A DNA stretch of 64,000 nt from the NCBI GenBank assembly GCA_903813345.2, contig CAIIXF020000012.1, forward strand, positions 8,023,615 through 8,087,614, in the 5' to 3' direction. The notes under the pieces are model-generated. The model searched no databases. It saw nothing but the letters and a program-made list of their open reading frames with translations, and was not told the origin of the DNA. Positions 50,892 to 63,838 of this stretch are shown here, piece by piece. The position numbers and the translations under genes are program-made. The DNA comes from Owenia fusiformis (Eukaryota; Annelida; Polychaeta; Sabellida; Oweniidae). The stretch's first letter is position 1, and every line of letters starts with the position of its first letter.

Positions 50892-51167
50892 ATTGTACAT
50901 ATAAATGGGCATCAAAATCTGATTCTCAAATGCGATGCGAATTTGAGTGAGCTCAAATATCGTATAAAAAGAGTACAATAGAATTCAAGAATAAGTTTGG
51001 TTGTTGAATATGCTGTAAATACATTCATAAGAATTCAGAACGCGAACAGCATTTGACGAAGTATGACAAGGGAAAATTAAACCACATGGTGTCAACTATT
51101 TGATACAAAGTACAAAGATAGAAACTTTTAAAGTTGAATGAAATGAAAATACGTATGCATACAAACA

Positions 51168-54100
51168 ATGTTAACAAACATTTGGAAATTGATTATACGG
51201 GCATTTCGATGGAAAACCTTTATTTGCACATTGTTATTTGCAAATGTAGTATTTGTATATCAACTTGTTGATCGCTTTCAAAGGAACAAATTAATTCGTC
51301 TGAAACAGGAACACGTTCGAGCAAACATATATAGTGAAGAAATACATGGTCATAACTGCTCACATATTCGACACAACTTTGGTAAGTTCGTTAATTTACA
51401 TGCTGATAATAGAAGATTGAAATATTCCAAAAAGCATCAAAACATGTAATTAGACATTGTCTTGATGTTGTTTTGCAATATAACATAGACAGTAAGATTC
51501 ATCTTTAAAAGCATCAGCAATGCTGAAAATATATACAGCAGTAAATTCAAGAACTAGTGACTGCAGTTTTCATTCTAAATGTATCTTTCGAGTCATCGTT
51601 AACTCTTCAAGTCTTGTGTGACAAAAAGCTTGACATGTACATAACGTAAAATAATTAGATGAATTAAGATGAAACAGTTCTAATCGGTGAGTTTATTCAA
51701 TAGACGTAGATTTCATTTTTCCAACATTAAAAACTAGAATGAAAAATATGGTAGGGTAAAGTAGGTTCAAAATAATACGACTGTATATAGTTTGTCCTTA
51801 TGTTCCCGTACACTATTAGAAGGATAAGAGTGTAAAAAACTGGCCTCTTTCGGAGGTTTGCTAATAATCTAAAAATTAATCCTTTCATTACCAATGGGTA
51901 AAATAAAGAAATAAATCATAATTTTTCAATCCAAAAATATGTCATTTTTTCAATGAATGTGTACATGCCATTTCCTCGTAATTACAAAATTAGTGTTCTG
52001 GAAGTGGCTTTCAATATTTTGGTAAAACTACCTTCTTCATGTGTGTATATAAATGATCATAGGGCCAATATTCGTACTAGGATTACATTTTAATTGGAAC
52101 GGGTATTCCGAATCAGATTTCTCTGTCCATTGATTTTTTTCCAATTAGAGGAGAAACCGACCATGATTTCCAATACAATAATTAAAGGCCGAGTTCCGGG
52201 AAATATTAACACAATTGAACATGTTGAACAACTAATATACATACTTTTTGTGGCTTGGTTGAATGGCTATTAATCCCAAGTTCCGATGTGCCTCATCAAG
52301 AAGACGATAGAGTGACAAAGGTTATGTCAAGCGGGGTTTATAATTTTTGTGCAAATTTTCTTCTTGGATCGAAAAATTTCATTTTAATTCGATTAACTTA
52401 CGATAGGTGGCAAAAGGTCTAAAGGTAGATCACGTGACACAAAACAACGAATCATATGACACGAAACAATGATTCATTCGCCAGATGGCGCAGTTAAATG
52501 AGGTCAATTTTACGACAAACGAAAACCGTTTAGCTCAGCTTCAATTTTGCTCTCGCAGTCGAACGAAACTGACACTTCTTTCGTTGATATCTAGGTGAGT
52601 GATTTTTTTCAGGCTCCGGTATTTTGACAAAAGTAAGTTCACGTCGTAGCCATTCTTAGGGGCAGGTTTGAGGCACCAACGATTTATTTTGAAGTTTTTC
52701 TAAGGAATTATTCCCGATTTCCGGTATTGTCCCTTTAAGCTACCGTGATTTCTTGGATGTTTCAATTTGGATGCTGTGTATCCCTTAGGGATTACATGAC
52801 AACGTTAAAGGTAATTTTAATGTCACCAAGGGCTTTTTTCTAAAACCTATTATAACGTGAATGTTGGCAGTAATTTTAACCATTTTAAGAAATATACCAT
52901 CATCTCATTTGCAACTTAGAATATTATATACTCACGTCTAATACTACTTGATGCTATAGAAAACGTTATCAACTCATGAGGAAGTTGACCGTGGACTATC
53001 AGTGTGTCAACGATACAATACTCATATATGGTTATGTATATTTGTAATCCATATATAATGTTCCATTCGTGTAAGAATATAAACGTTTCTTTTTCATTAT
53101 TTTTAATGATTTTTTACTGTTCATAAATTATAATGCGTCCACAATATATGTGTTAGAACCGCCATTTAACATTATGTAAAAAAGTAGCTTTCTTATTTGC
53201 AGTTGGAATTCCCAAACTTTCAGCCAGCCATGCGACACATTACAATCAAGCTATAGCCACACCCCTTCATATAGTACTGATAGAAGGGGTCGCTGGTTTC
53301 CAGTATCATGCCAACCTAAACAAAGAACAATTATAATCATTCCATTTAGAGATAGAGACGAGCACCTTAAAATGTTCATAGAGCATTATACTCCAATATT
53401 GCAGAGACAACTGTTGGATTATACAATTATTGTCGTGGAACAGGTATTGGTATTATTTCTACTGATCACTCATTTTCTATATCACTGTGGTCCCGGGATT
53501 TGTGATAGGTGACTTTTTAGGTCCCTTTCTTTTAAAGGCTTTCATTATATTAAGCTGTACTCAGTCTATATCTCGTATTTGACACTTCAAAAAATATTTT
53601 TTCCAATTGACTTAACATGGGGCACCAAATTTAGCAAGTTTTGAGCTTTCAAAACGCCATAACTTCCGAACCTGAAGACGGATCGAAATTTGGTTGCAGA
53701 TTCGGATTTCTGAGAAAATTCTCTCATTCATTTATAACTCATAGTACACGTTAAATTTGGAGAACGTATTATTTTGACCTACTTTTCCGACACTATATCT
53801 CAAAAGTGGGTCAAAATACTTTCTGACGGCAAAAGGCTAACACTATTAGCACAGCTCTTAACTATATGTATACACAATTTCGAAGAATATAATTAAAGTG
53901 TAGTGTTGGAATCGCAAATATAAGGAAAACATTGGATTTGACCTAGATTTTGGCCTAGGCATTTTGGTGTCCAAATTTTTAAGAAAAGAAGCTTTTGAGG
54001 TCCCCTTCTTTTATGGGCTTCCATTCTGTTTAGCTGTTCTTAGTCTATATCTCGTAATTTTACACTTCAAATTTTTTTCCTCGACAACAAGGCGGCCATT

Positions 54101-57100
54101 TCGAAAATAGGTGAGCTTTTGAACCAAGATTCACAAGGGGCTCTCTTGTATTGGTAATTAAAAAAGGTAATCTAAAATTAGGGCTGGAAAAAATAAATTG
54201 ACATCATTTCCGATACGTGCATTTTGTTTTCGCAAAATACAATTGAATTTGAAAAAGTTAGACAATTTGATTTTCAATATTAAAATAGTTTTCGGTGAAT
54301 ATTATACTGAATAGATATCCTGAAATCTGAAAGCAAAATCATACATTTTAATATAACATTTGTAAAATGAAATTCAAATTAAGAGTTAACATACATTTAA
54401 GGGCAAATCCCAACATATCTTTAAGGAACGTATTTTTTAAAACGAGATATTTGAGGAAGAAATCCGCATTCCTAATTCATTGAGACTTCAGAGTTCAATA
54501 TTGAATCATTTGCTGAAAATTTAGACACAGCATTTTGTAACCGCTAAGCCCGCCGCTAAGCCATTACACCCTTGGAGCACCACAAACATGCTACTAGTCG
54601 TGCGAGCCTCACTTGGTTGTATGCTTTCAACTATATAAAACCTATGTACGTCAATTCATATACTTCTGTAAAAATGGCACATAATGTTAGGTTGAACGAG
54701 CCACAGATTTAAATACTATATAAATAAAAATAAATAAAAATAAGTTTAATATGTCAATTTCTGAAACATGCGATTCCCACACTTCAAAACTGAGGTAAGA
54801 TGATGATTTGATAAGAATTCCAAATCAAAAGAATTTATTTGGTATTTCATGGTACCTCATGCACCTATAGTTAGTTACTGAATAGTGGATGTTTAATAGC
54901 AAATATTTTTCTAAGAGTAATATTTATTTAATCATGGCGCACATAAAACGTCTTTTTTACTACACGAATACTCTCAGTTGGTACTCAAGATATCCATTTC
55001 GCTCCGTAGACTCTAAAAGTAAACCTTTTTAAATTGCAATGCCTTGCAACAAAGACTACATAGTGCTCAAAATATCTATTTGTTCTTTCTTTGAATTGAA
55101 AATAAAAATTAATCTGTACTTAAAGGCAGCATCAGATCTATGGGGGTGACAAATTTCGAAGTAACATGAACAATTCACCTACCAATCTATTCCTAAAATA
55201 CAATATCTCCCAAATGATTCACGATATCTTTTAAATTAGTGAAGTTATAATGGATCCAAAGTGCAAAAATTGGTGAATTTTTTTTTAATTCTCCCAAGTA
55301 ATAAGAATGGTAACCATTCTTATAGAAAATAATACATTATTGTAAAATTCTTAGTTTTCCTGAAACTATAGGGATTTTCAGAAAATAAAATTTGTGAATC
55401 ATTATAGACTTTGTTTTGAGAAAAGAGCTTTTTTATTTTATTAAAGAATGCTGTCAAATCCGTTTTTGGACACACGATTTGAAACGTGTGCAAGACTAAT
55501 CCAGAAATGCCTCAAATAATGGCAAAGACAGAAATCTCAATTTCAGAAAATAGCATTTTTACATTTTTGGACAATTTTATTCTCAAAAATATATGAAATC
55601 GAAGTGATGAATAATAAATACTACACCCATTCGATCAAATGCTTGCGTTTATAAATGATACATACATGTATGCTTTATATAATAACTCATTTCAAAATTA
55701 CTTTATAATTGCTCTTGGGGACTTATCAGCTCCAGACAGGAATTTTTGTTTGAAATAAAACAAATCGAAGGCGCATAGATTTGAAAGAAAATGTGTTTCA
55801 TCAGTATTAAGACAGTTGGTTTATTTTACCGGAGGTGAAGCAGCTTTTAAGTTAGAAAATAAATTGCGCGAGATTAATATTAAAATTTTCTTTGCCTAAG
55901 GTTTACAATAATATGTTAATCTTAAAAATATAAGAGATTTCGCAACGCACTTATTAGTGTGCTTATAAATCCCTTATGCGATAACGTAAAAATCGTGTGT
56001 ACTACGATTATCAGTTTCGCGCAACTCTATCTAATTGTATTCATAACCCCCCTATCACACCAAACTAGTTCTTACCCGTTCTTGCCAGTCCTACGAAAAC
56101 GTCGTAAAACGGGCTCAATCTGGCTGTGGTCTAAAAATATGTCTAAAATAATTAGCTATCTCGTTCATAAACAGTCTTCAATACGTCCATCTCATTCGCA
56201 TAACGCGTCCTTTAGTCTATTACAGAACAGAACGGTATGGTCGCCATCGAACTTTGAATCGATTTAAAATTCTAAATCACATTTTTCCGTCAGGAAAAGT
56301 CCATGAAGTTCGTAAACAGACCGTAGAACGTTGTAGCTACGTTCATTCCGTTCGCACACAGTTTAAAACCAGTTTTGAAGAACGCAGTGGCAACTTGCTT
56401 GGAGTGATAGGTATATTTTTGCTAACTCGTTTATAAATACGTTCTTAATCAGTTTTAACCCTTTTGCAATTAGTTCTACCTCGTTCTCAATACGTCCTCA
56501 GACAGTTCAACTCGTTGTAAAAACGCCCCTAGTAGGATTGAAGTACGACGATTCCGCTCGTAGTGCGTCCATCTCGTCGTTAGTAGGTTCTCACTCGTTC
56601 TTATTGTAGAATGTGACGACCAAGAGAACATTTTGAGCATGTTCTAAGTTCTAGAGGACCTACCCGTTCGGGTACGTTTGATGAAGTTTGTAAATGGACC
56701 CCAAACGGTTCTAAGTACGTCCAGTCCGTTCGTACACAGTTGAAGCCCGTTTTCGAGACCGTAGTGAGAACGAGTTTGGTGTGATAGTAGGGTTAGGAAC
56801 CATCGCTTATAAAAAACGTTGTTTCTCGTTTAGACGATACTACAAATGTATTTTGTAGGGAATTATGGGAATATTTTGCAAAAAGTATATTACTATTCAA
56901 TTCACCTAATTAAAAGCAATTTAGAGGAGATAAAAAATCAATCTTGGTGAAAAGAAAATAAGAATTGATCGATGAGTACATCTTTTGGGGAAACGTCAAA
57001 TTCCATTCACTTAAAATGCGCATAGCTATACATATAAACATAAGCTGTACTTTCACTGCCGTGGGAAATGTGACTGCAAAAGTATGAGAGCGCAGAAATT

Positions 57101-60100
57101 CTGCGGCGAGCGTAGAAAAGCTACTGGCCGCAGAAATGATAGACCGCAAGGTCGCCGTAGGAAATTTGACTGGGGTGTAAGTTTTCTAACACCCCAGTCA
57201 CATTTGTCGCCTGGCGGCCGCAAGTCGACCGCAGAACAACTAATTCGGTGAATTTCTGCGGCGAGCGTAGGAAACCTACGCTCGCACTGCGGCCTCCGTA
57301 CGGCGTATCCAGTTTTTTTACAGGCCGCAGGGTCGCCGTAGAAATTATAACTCGGAGTTATAATATTTGTTCATTTCTGAGGTCCCCGTAGAAATCAACT
57401 GGCTCAACAAGATTGAATCATTATTTGTCAATGTTTCACGATCACTTTTCATTTGATATTACATCCCAGCACTATGAATAACATTTATAAATTGTCCCGA
57501 TGTAAATAAAATGTAAAAAGTATTATTTATCAACAAAAATATAAAATTCACCGTGCGGCTGCCGTGGGAAATGTGACTGCAAAAGTATGAGAGCGCAGAA
57601 ATTCCACGGCGAGCATAGAAATGTTACTGGCCGCAGAAATGATAGACCGCAAGGTCGCCGTAGGAAATGTGACTGGGGTGTAACACCCCAGTCACAGTTG
57701 TCGCACGGCGGCCGCAAGTCGAATATGAATTAATGTGGCGAGCGTAGAAAAACTACGCTCGCCTTGCGGCCTCCGTACGGCGTATGCAGATTTTTACAGG
57801 CCGCAGGGAAGGCGTAGAAATTATAACTCGGAGTTATAATATTTGTTCATTTCTGAGGTCCCCGTAGAAATCAACTGGCTCAACAAGATTGAATCATTAT
57901 TTGTCAATGTTTCACGATCACTTTTCATTTGATATTACATCCTAGCACGTTGAATAACATTTTATAAATTGTCCTGATGTAAATAAAATGAAAAAAAACT
58001 ATTAATTATCAATAGAAATTTAAAACTCACCGTGCGGCTGCCGTGGGAAATGTGACTGCAAAAGTATGAGAGCGCAGAAATTCTGCGGCGAGCGTAGAAA
58101 AGCTACTGGCCGCAGAAATGATAGACCGCAATGTGACCGGGGTGTAATATTTGTTCATTTCTGAGGTCCCCGTAGAAATCAACTGGCTCAACAAGATTGA
58201 ATCATTATTTGTCAATGTTTCACGATCACTTTTTATTTGATATTACATCCTAGCACTATGAATAACATTTATAAATTGTCCCGATGTAAATAAAACAAAA
58301 AAAAGTATTATTTATCAACAAAAATTTAAAATTCACTGTGCCGCTGCCGTGGGAAATGTGACTGCAAAGTATGAGAGCGCAGAAATGCCACGGCGAGCGT
58401 AGAAATGTTACTGGCCGCAGAAGTGATAGACCGCAAGGTCGCCGTAGGAAATGTGACTGGGGTGTTAATCAAGTCGAAGACGCGATAAGGAAACACTAGG
58501 GAGTTTAAACTTGCAATGTTTTTCACAACCTGAACCTGAACGGAAAATATTTAAGCGATGCATTTGTATGAACGATTGGTCATGCGTATAGGTTGACGTT
58601 TCGATTTGATATGCAAGCTGAAAATCCCTATTATCAAAGCGAAGGTACTCATTCAAGAACCTGTATATATTTTAACTTTCAATTCAGACAAGACTCTATC
58701 ACCAAGGTCCGGCTATCAATGCACCTTCTTCAATTGAACGGGGCCAATTCCATAAAATGACAAAATGGAAGCGACGTTATTATTTCTATTAATAAGTAAT
58801 GTAATATAAGTGGTGATTATTTTTTACAAATAAAAGTCCATGATTTGCCAAAAGCCTGTTATGTAGTCATTCATTCATTCTATCTAAGATAAAACACTTT
58901 TAGATTAGTCAGTAAGCGCATAATGTTATATTGTTTTTGTTTTTTTGTTAAATGTTGATTGTTCAGTCGTTAGATTTACTATCTCGATAAAAGTGTCAGT
59001 TTTATGACAAAACTATATATAATCGTGTTTTATCATTCACGTTACTTCCTGGGCTTAAAAACTCGGTTGATTTATAATGAAAAATTACTGCATTTTTCAG
59101 AATGATTAATTGCACAATCATTGTATATATAATGGCCACAATCATCAATGAATGCAATTATCATGTTGTACCAATAGCAACCACATTATCGACTCCCTTG
59201 TCACTCATCTTTTAGAGTGTTTCCTCCGAAAATTATCTGACGTCTGTGAGATTTTCAATGGATTTCCCCGTTGTGCTCTTGATAAAGCATGACTATTAAA
59301 TAGCCCATGCTTGTACAGCACATGATGGTACGTGAAAACCGGGTCACATGTCGTGGGATATCTGGCGATATTCAATGGCAATGCTAATTAGATAAGACAA
59401 CCGTGAGATATCTAGCGATATCCCACACTCCCGGGAATTTTCAAAGAATTTGTTTTCGTTCAGTGTAAATAATTTAGTTCAGTGTAAGTCAAAATGGCAG
59501 ACGAACCGAGTAGATTCGTAAAAATATCTGAAGACTTAATGAATTAATAATATTAGGGATGTTGAGCTAGACAGTGATATAATAAAACAAATATTTCACT
59601 CTATTGAGGTGAATACCTGTAGCACTTTCACAAGTTGATATTCCACTTGCCCTTCGGGCTTCGTGGAATATCACTTGTGAAAGATGTACAGGTATTCACC
59701 TCAATAGAGTGAAATGTTTGTTCAATATTGATGGAAACGTAACTTGACTTCATTTCCAATACCTCCAAATTTTCTCAATTTTTTCCTCAATTACAATAGG
59801 TCGAAAATTGATGATAAATTTGATGAATTTTTGAAAATCGTCATTCCCATGTAATCCAATGGGAAATTGAGGGTTCGGGGCAAATCAGAAATCAGGATAT
59901 CTTTCCAGTAAAAGATCCAGCAAAAAAATATTTTTATATAGAAAATTGAATTGTCTAACGTTTTTGAACACTTCGTGTTTAGTTTATTTGATGAATATTA
60001 AAGTTACAGCGCTTCAAAGTCATTTTTGAAAAGAATTTTTTGCCTCCTGTGTTATTTCAATGGGAGAGGTTTTTTGAAAAACAATTTTGACTTTAAAGCT

Positions 60101-62908
60101 CTATAACTTTGTTGAACCTGAAGAAACATATCAATTTTTTGTTAAATAAAGTTAGCAAATTCAATTACCTGCCTAACTCGTATTTTTTGCAAGGACTCGG
60201 ATGGATGGATATTCTGTCATATGACTTGCGGCAAACCGACCATTTCCCATTGGTTAACATAGGAATGTCGATTTTCAAAAATTCACCAAGTTCATCATCA
60301 ATTTTCGACCTACTGTAATTGAGGGAAAAAATTGAGAAAATTTGGAGGTATTGGATTGTAAGTCAAATTACGTTTCCATCAATAGTATAAGTATTTTCAT
60401 CGCAGGTTAAGTAAATAAAAATTCAAAGGTAAGGGGGCTTTAACACGTAGTTCAATGGGGGAAAAAGGTTGCCAAACTTATGGAGGGGACTGTATATTAT
60501 ACCTCACAATTGTAAAAATTAAGCAACACTTCCCAAAGTTTCAAGTTTACCGTCTTCAAACGCTCAAATACGCTGCAATTGTATCATTTGCACTGACATT
60601 TCAATTTCTTACTTGAGAGGCTATTGGTCATTGTTTGTACTGGCCAGATCGGAGTTTGAAATATGTTATGTTTACTTTCCTTATGACACAGGATGTACTC
60701 GTAAGATAAAGCAATTATGTATGGTCGGTTTGGATAGAGGTTTATCCCTCGTTAGAGATGTAGCTCTACCTTCGATCCATATGGTCCCTCGGGTAGATAT
60801 GCATATCTCCCTCTGGATAAACCCCATATCCAGAACATCCCAGTACACAACCCTTATTTAGGTAATAATATATTGCTGCAGGGTTCAATGTTTGAAGTGC
60901 CAGGAAGTGCTTATACTTATTAGTATTAATATTAGCACATCGAGCATTTGACGAGCAGATAAGATGGGAAGAGTTCAAAATAAAACAACGTGCTACCATA
61001 CCAACTATGCATTTTGACCAATTAACAGTAACCCGTTTTTCAATTGTGTTTAATGTCTCCCACAAGTCTTCAGAATAACATTGTCGACAAATGAGCATTA
61101 TGCTTGTCTGGCCTATTCACACACTGTTTGTTTATGTTGCAGGATTACACCCATAATTTCAACAGAGGGTATTTATTCAATGTTGGATACAGAGAAGCGC
61201 TTAAATTGACGGACAACACGACTGATGGTCTTTGCGTGATACGACATGACATTGACCTACTCTTGGAGGATGATCGACTGATTTATGAGTGTTCACGAGA
61301 TCCAACCCACTTCTCTGTTGGCGTGGATACGTTGCAATACAGGTTGGCATAAGATGGGAAAAACACCAGTGTTCAAATGTAATGTATATAATTTAAATGT
61401 GTATTGAAAAGATATCTTTGCTAATTTGTCAAATCGAAAGACAAATGACGTCATGCAATGGCGGTTTCAAAATTTTCTAAAAATGCTTCGAATAATATTA
61501 TTTTAACAACTGGTGTGTTAACCAATACAATAGTTTATTATTTCACGTCAACATAAAGAAAGATAAAGGAATATGCTAACATCGATTAAACCATCATAAC
61601 GTGTGGTTTTCGAAAACTAGCCGGTCAAAATTTGTAAAAACCAAGGTGGTAACACCCCAGTCACATTTGTCGTATGGAAGGCGTGCGTCGACCGCAGATC
61701 AATTAAATCAGTGTATTTCTGCGGCGAGCGTAGGAAAACTACGCTCGCCTTGCGGCCTCCGTACGGCGTATCCAGTTTTTTACAGGCCGCAGGGTCGCCG
61801 TAGAAATTATAACTCGGAGTTATAATATTTGTTCATTTCTGAGGTCCCCGTAGAAATCAACTGGCTCGACAAGATTGAATCATTATTTGTCAATGTTTCA
61901 GAATCACTTTTCATTTGATATTACATCCTAGCACTATGAATAACATTATAAATTGTCCTGATGTAAATAAAATGAAAAAAGTATAATTTATCAACAGAAA
62001 TTTAAAATTCACCGTGCGGCTGCCGTTGGAAATGTGACTGCAAAAGTATGAGTGCGCAGAAATTCTGCGGCGAGCGTAGAAAAGCTACTGACCGCAGAAA
62101 TGATAGACCGCACGGCGGCCGTGGGAAATGTGACTGGGGTGTTGATCAACAGAAATTTAAAATTCACCGTGCGGCTGCCGTGGGAAATGTGACTGCAAAA
62201 GTATGAGAGCGCAGAAATTCTACGACGAGCGTAGAAAAGCAACTGGCCGCAGAAAGTATAGACCGCACGGCAGCCGTGGGGAATGTGACTGTGGTGTAAG
62301 CAAGAAACTTAGATTATTTCTGTCATCTCCAAAGCTCGGGGGTTTTTGAAGTCAACGAAACAAGTCAAAATTTCTTTGCGCTGTGATCTTGTGATGTGAT
62401 ACTTGTTTTAGACTGTCTTATGACTTGCTTTTTGGCGGAGTAGTTGCTATTCTTGGAGAGCAGTTCAATGAAGTAAATGGCTTTAGTAATATTTACTTCG
62501 GTTGGGGCGGAGAAGATGATGACTTTAGGGCACGGTAAGAAATTGAATTTTAAATTATGTGTCGAATCGCAAAATCCAGACAGGTGAAAGGTGTTTGTAC
62601 ATTAAATGACATTCACTGTATTTTCCTAACAGTAGCAAGAACGTTGCAAGGTTTTTTAAAGATGTGTTTGTATTTTCACTAGAGGGAGCGCACTCGAGCA
62701 TAGACGGAAAAAATAACTGCAAGGCAAAATGGCAAACTCTTCTCAATATACAGTATTCTAGAGTCCATATTGATTAATCGTTAAAATTTGATGTTGTTTG
62801 TAGATTATTTGAATTTGGATTCATTCCTGTGCACCATAAAAATGTTTCTTGGGCTCGTTATTCAATGCTGACCCATAAACATGCAGACGAAACTCAGAAT
62901 AATGTTAG
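51168..62908 (+). CDS. Beta-1,4-galactosyltransferase-like (GT7) gene, 3' incomplete in window
   Basis: Catalytic exons: 53203-53443, 61143-61342, 62412-62534, 62804-62908, all GT...AG and mutually in phase. They carry [64 protein letters not shown] (DxD-type motif), [25 protein letters not shown] and MLTHKHADE (the Met-x-x-His metal ligand region): the B4GALT signature, in order. The likely first exon 51168-51381 encodes a short tail and anchor ([20 protein letters not shown]) as in type II Golgi enzymes, but its donor is phase 1 while the 53203 exon needs phase 2, so a stem exon is missing from my model or the first exon belongs elsewhere. The last exon should follow beyond 64000. Predicted role: transfer of Gal or GalNAc from UDP-sugar to GlcNAc-type acceptors in the Golgi. 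The 7.7 kb intron 53444-61142 is packed with repeats. Confidence 0.85.
52181..52740. repeat. Possible inverted-repeat element containing a promoter- or exon-like patch
   Basis: Left TTAAAGGCCGAGTTCCGGGA and right TTTCCGGTATTGTCCCTTTAA are weakly inverted. Inside, 52480-52592 (ending GATATCTAG/GTGAGT) looks like an untranslated exon with a donor. Either an alternative first exon of the galactosyltransferase or part of a repeat. Confidence 0.3.
53500..54080. repeat. AGGTCA-related repeat, two diverged direct copies
   Basis: Copies near 53515 and 53980 share AGTCTATATCTCGTA and TTACACTTCAAA-like words. The part at 53750-53960 (GACGGCAAAAGGCTAACACT, TTTGACCTAGATTTTGGCC) matches the unit end at 38770-38950. 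Intronic. Confidence 0.6.
54081..56044. other. Intronic, nothing specific recognised
   Basis: AT-rich intron of the galactosyltransferase gene, no exon in phase and no clear repeat structure. Confidence 0.45.
56045..56815. mobile_element. CpG-rich inverted-repeat element, CCCCTATCACACCAAACT ends
   Basis: Left CCCCCCTATCACACCAAACT and right AGTTTGGTGTGATAGTAGGG are inverted about 770 bp apart. The arms are rich in CGTTC/GAACG words (CCGTTCGCACACAGTTTAAA, CCGTTCGTACACAGTTGAAG). ORFs 55959-56267 and 56254-56436 fall in the element and are not genes. Confidence 0.7.
57040..58466. mobile_element. Nested array of ACACCCCAGTCACATTT MITEs
   Basis: Repeated ends ACACCCCAGTCACATTTGTC and GAAATGTGACTGGGGTGT enclose GC-rich segments (GCGGCGAGCGTAGAAAAGCT, AGACCGCAAGGTCGCCGTAG, CGGCCTCCGTACGGCGTAT) and an AT-rich core (ACAAGATTGAATCATTATTT). 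At least four right-end copies (57044, 57555, 58030, 58340) and two left-end copies (57189, 57683) appear; at 57679-57684 one element ends and the next begins almost directly. Non-autonomous; target-site type not resolved. Intronic in the galactosyltransferase gene. Confidence 0.8.
58467..59587. other. Intronic, nothing specific recognised
   Basis: AT-rich; a word pair GATATCTGGCGATATTC and GATATCTAGCGATATCCC near 59360-59430 is repeated. No exon. Confidence 0.4.
59588..59720. repeat. Near-perfect 133-bp hairpin
   Basis: Arms of about 57 bp (CACTCTATTGAGGTGAATAC, CTTTCACAAG.TGATATTCCAC) pair around a loop TTGCCCTTCGGGCTTC. It directly abuts the following inverted-repeat element. Confidence 0.85.
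59721..60497. mobile_element. Second copy of the CCAATACCTCC inverted-repeat element
   Basis: Left TTGATGGAAACGTAACTTGA and CATTTCCAATACCTCCAA; right TTGGAGGTATTGGAT, AAGTCAAATTACGTTTCCAT, GTTGCCAAACTTATGGAGGG. The outermost left arm present at 50043 is missing here, replaced by the hairpin at 59588-59720. Confidence 0.75.
60700..60860. repeat. Palindromic repeat, GGATAAACC family
   Basis: GGTTTATCCCTCG ... CCCTCGGGTAGATATGCATA ... CTCTGGATAAACCCC. Its right end (CAGTACACAACCCTTATTTA) matches the family at 12060-12085. Confidence 0.6.
61648..62300. mobile_element. ACACCCCAGTCACATTT MITE, copy plus partial duplicate
   Basis: Left end ACACCCCAGTCACATTTGTC at 61651, first right end GAAATGTGACTGGGGTGT at 62126-62143, then a second right-end segment (62150-62300, ending GAATGTGACTGTGGTGTAAG). 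Same family as 57040-58466. Lies in the 61343-62411 intron. Confidence 0.8.
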
Positions 62909-62999
62909 GTATGGTATTAATCGATTAAGTGAAGTCATATATAAGATTAAATTTTAAGATTAAATTTGCTAAATTGTCCACCGGAGAAAAATATGATTT

Positions 63000-63490
63000 G
63001 ATTTTCCAGGTTTTACAAAATTTATTGGTTTCAAATTCAATACCTCTTTAAATGATCCTCTTATTGAAATAACACAGGTGGTCAGTTAGGTGGTCAAAAT
63101 TACTTTAAGCTCTGTATCGCTAATTTTAACAATGAAAGCGAGACATTTAGCATGTAAAATGTAAAACCATTCAATTTTCTACTCAGAAAGAATTTTTAAC
63201 ATATGCTTTACTGAAAAGATATTCCAAAATGTTGCCCCTAAGCCACCATTTGTTTAACATGGGATCTGCCATTTTTGTTTTTCATGAAATTCATAAATTT
63301 TGACATCAAATTTTGACCTATTGTAATGGAGATATAACATTGAATTTTGCAGACTTAATAGAGAATAGAATTAAGATACAGATTTATTTACTTTATCGGG
63401 TTTTCTTTTGTTCAACACTTAGAGAAAATAGTCGTTCAAATAAATGTGGGGGTTAACATGTAAACCTATGAGGAAAATCACTGGTCCTTA
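63000..63490. repeat. Diverged relative of the CCAATACCTCC element
   Basis: In reverse orientation it shares CTTTACTGAAAAGATATTCC, ACCATTTGTTTAACATGG and TTTGACCTATTGTAATGGAG with the elements at 50043 and 59721. No coding potential. Confidence 0.5.
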
Positions 63491-63766
63491 ACTTTTTTGA
63501 GGAGTATATTTCGGAAGTTAATCTATTGCATATCAAACCGAAACGAAAAGTGCAATGTATCGAGCGCTCATTTACTTTCCACGCTTAAATAACTTCTGTG
63601 TTTATGCTGAATTGTAACTGACCGGCTAGCGGCTGCCGGCTTGATGGCAATGACTATGAATAGTACCTGCCGTGTATCTCCGTACCTTCAAGCTATCGCG
63701 TCAAACCCAATCGCTGCCCTATATAACCGGTTAATCTGCTGTTATGCCTGGGTTAAATATCGGCCC

Positions 63767-63838
63767 GCGCCCGGCCGATTGAGTGTTTTGTTCATTATTG
63801 TATTGAATTTTAAACAAAATACTCAATCGGCCGGGCGC
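63767..63838. repeat. GC-rich hairpin
   Basis: GCGCCCGGCCGATTGAGT pairs perfectly with ACTCAATCGGCCGGGCGC, then after one mismatch TTTTGTT pairs with AACAAAA; loop about 20 bases. No U-tract or RNA family recognised. A GC-rich leader (63620-63760) of unknown nature precedes it. Confidence 0.8.

Noticed and set aside
55959-56436. Plus-strand ORFs of 102 and 60 codons
   Set aside because: Fall across the CpG-rich inverted-repeat element; no domain or splice context.
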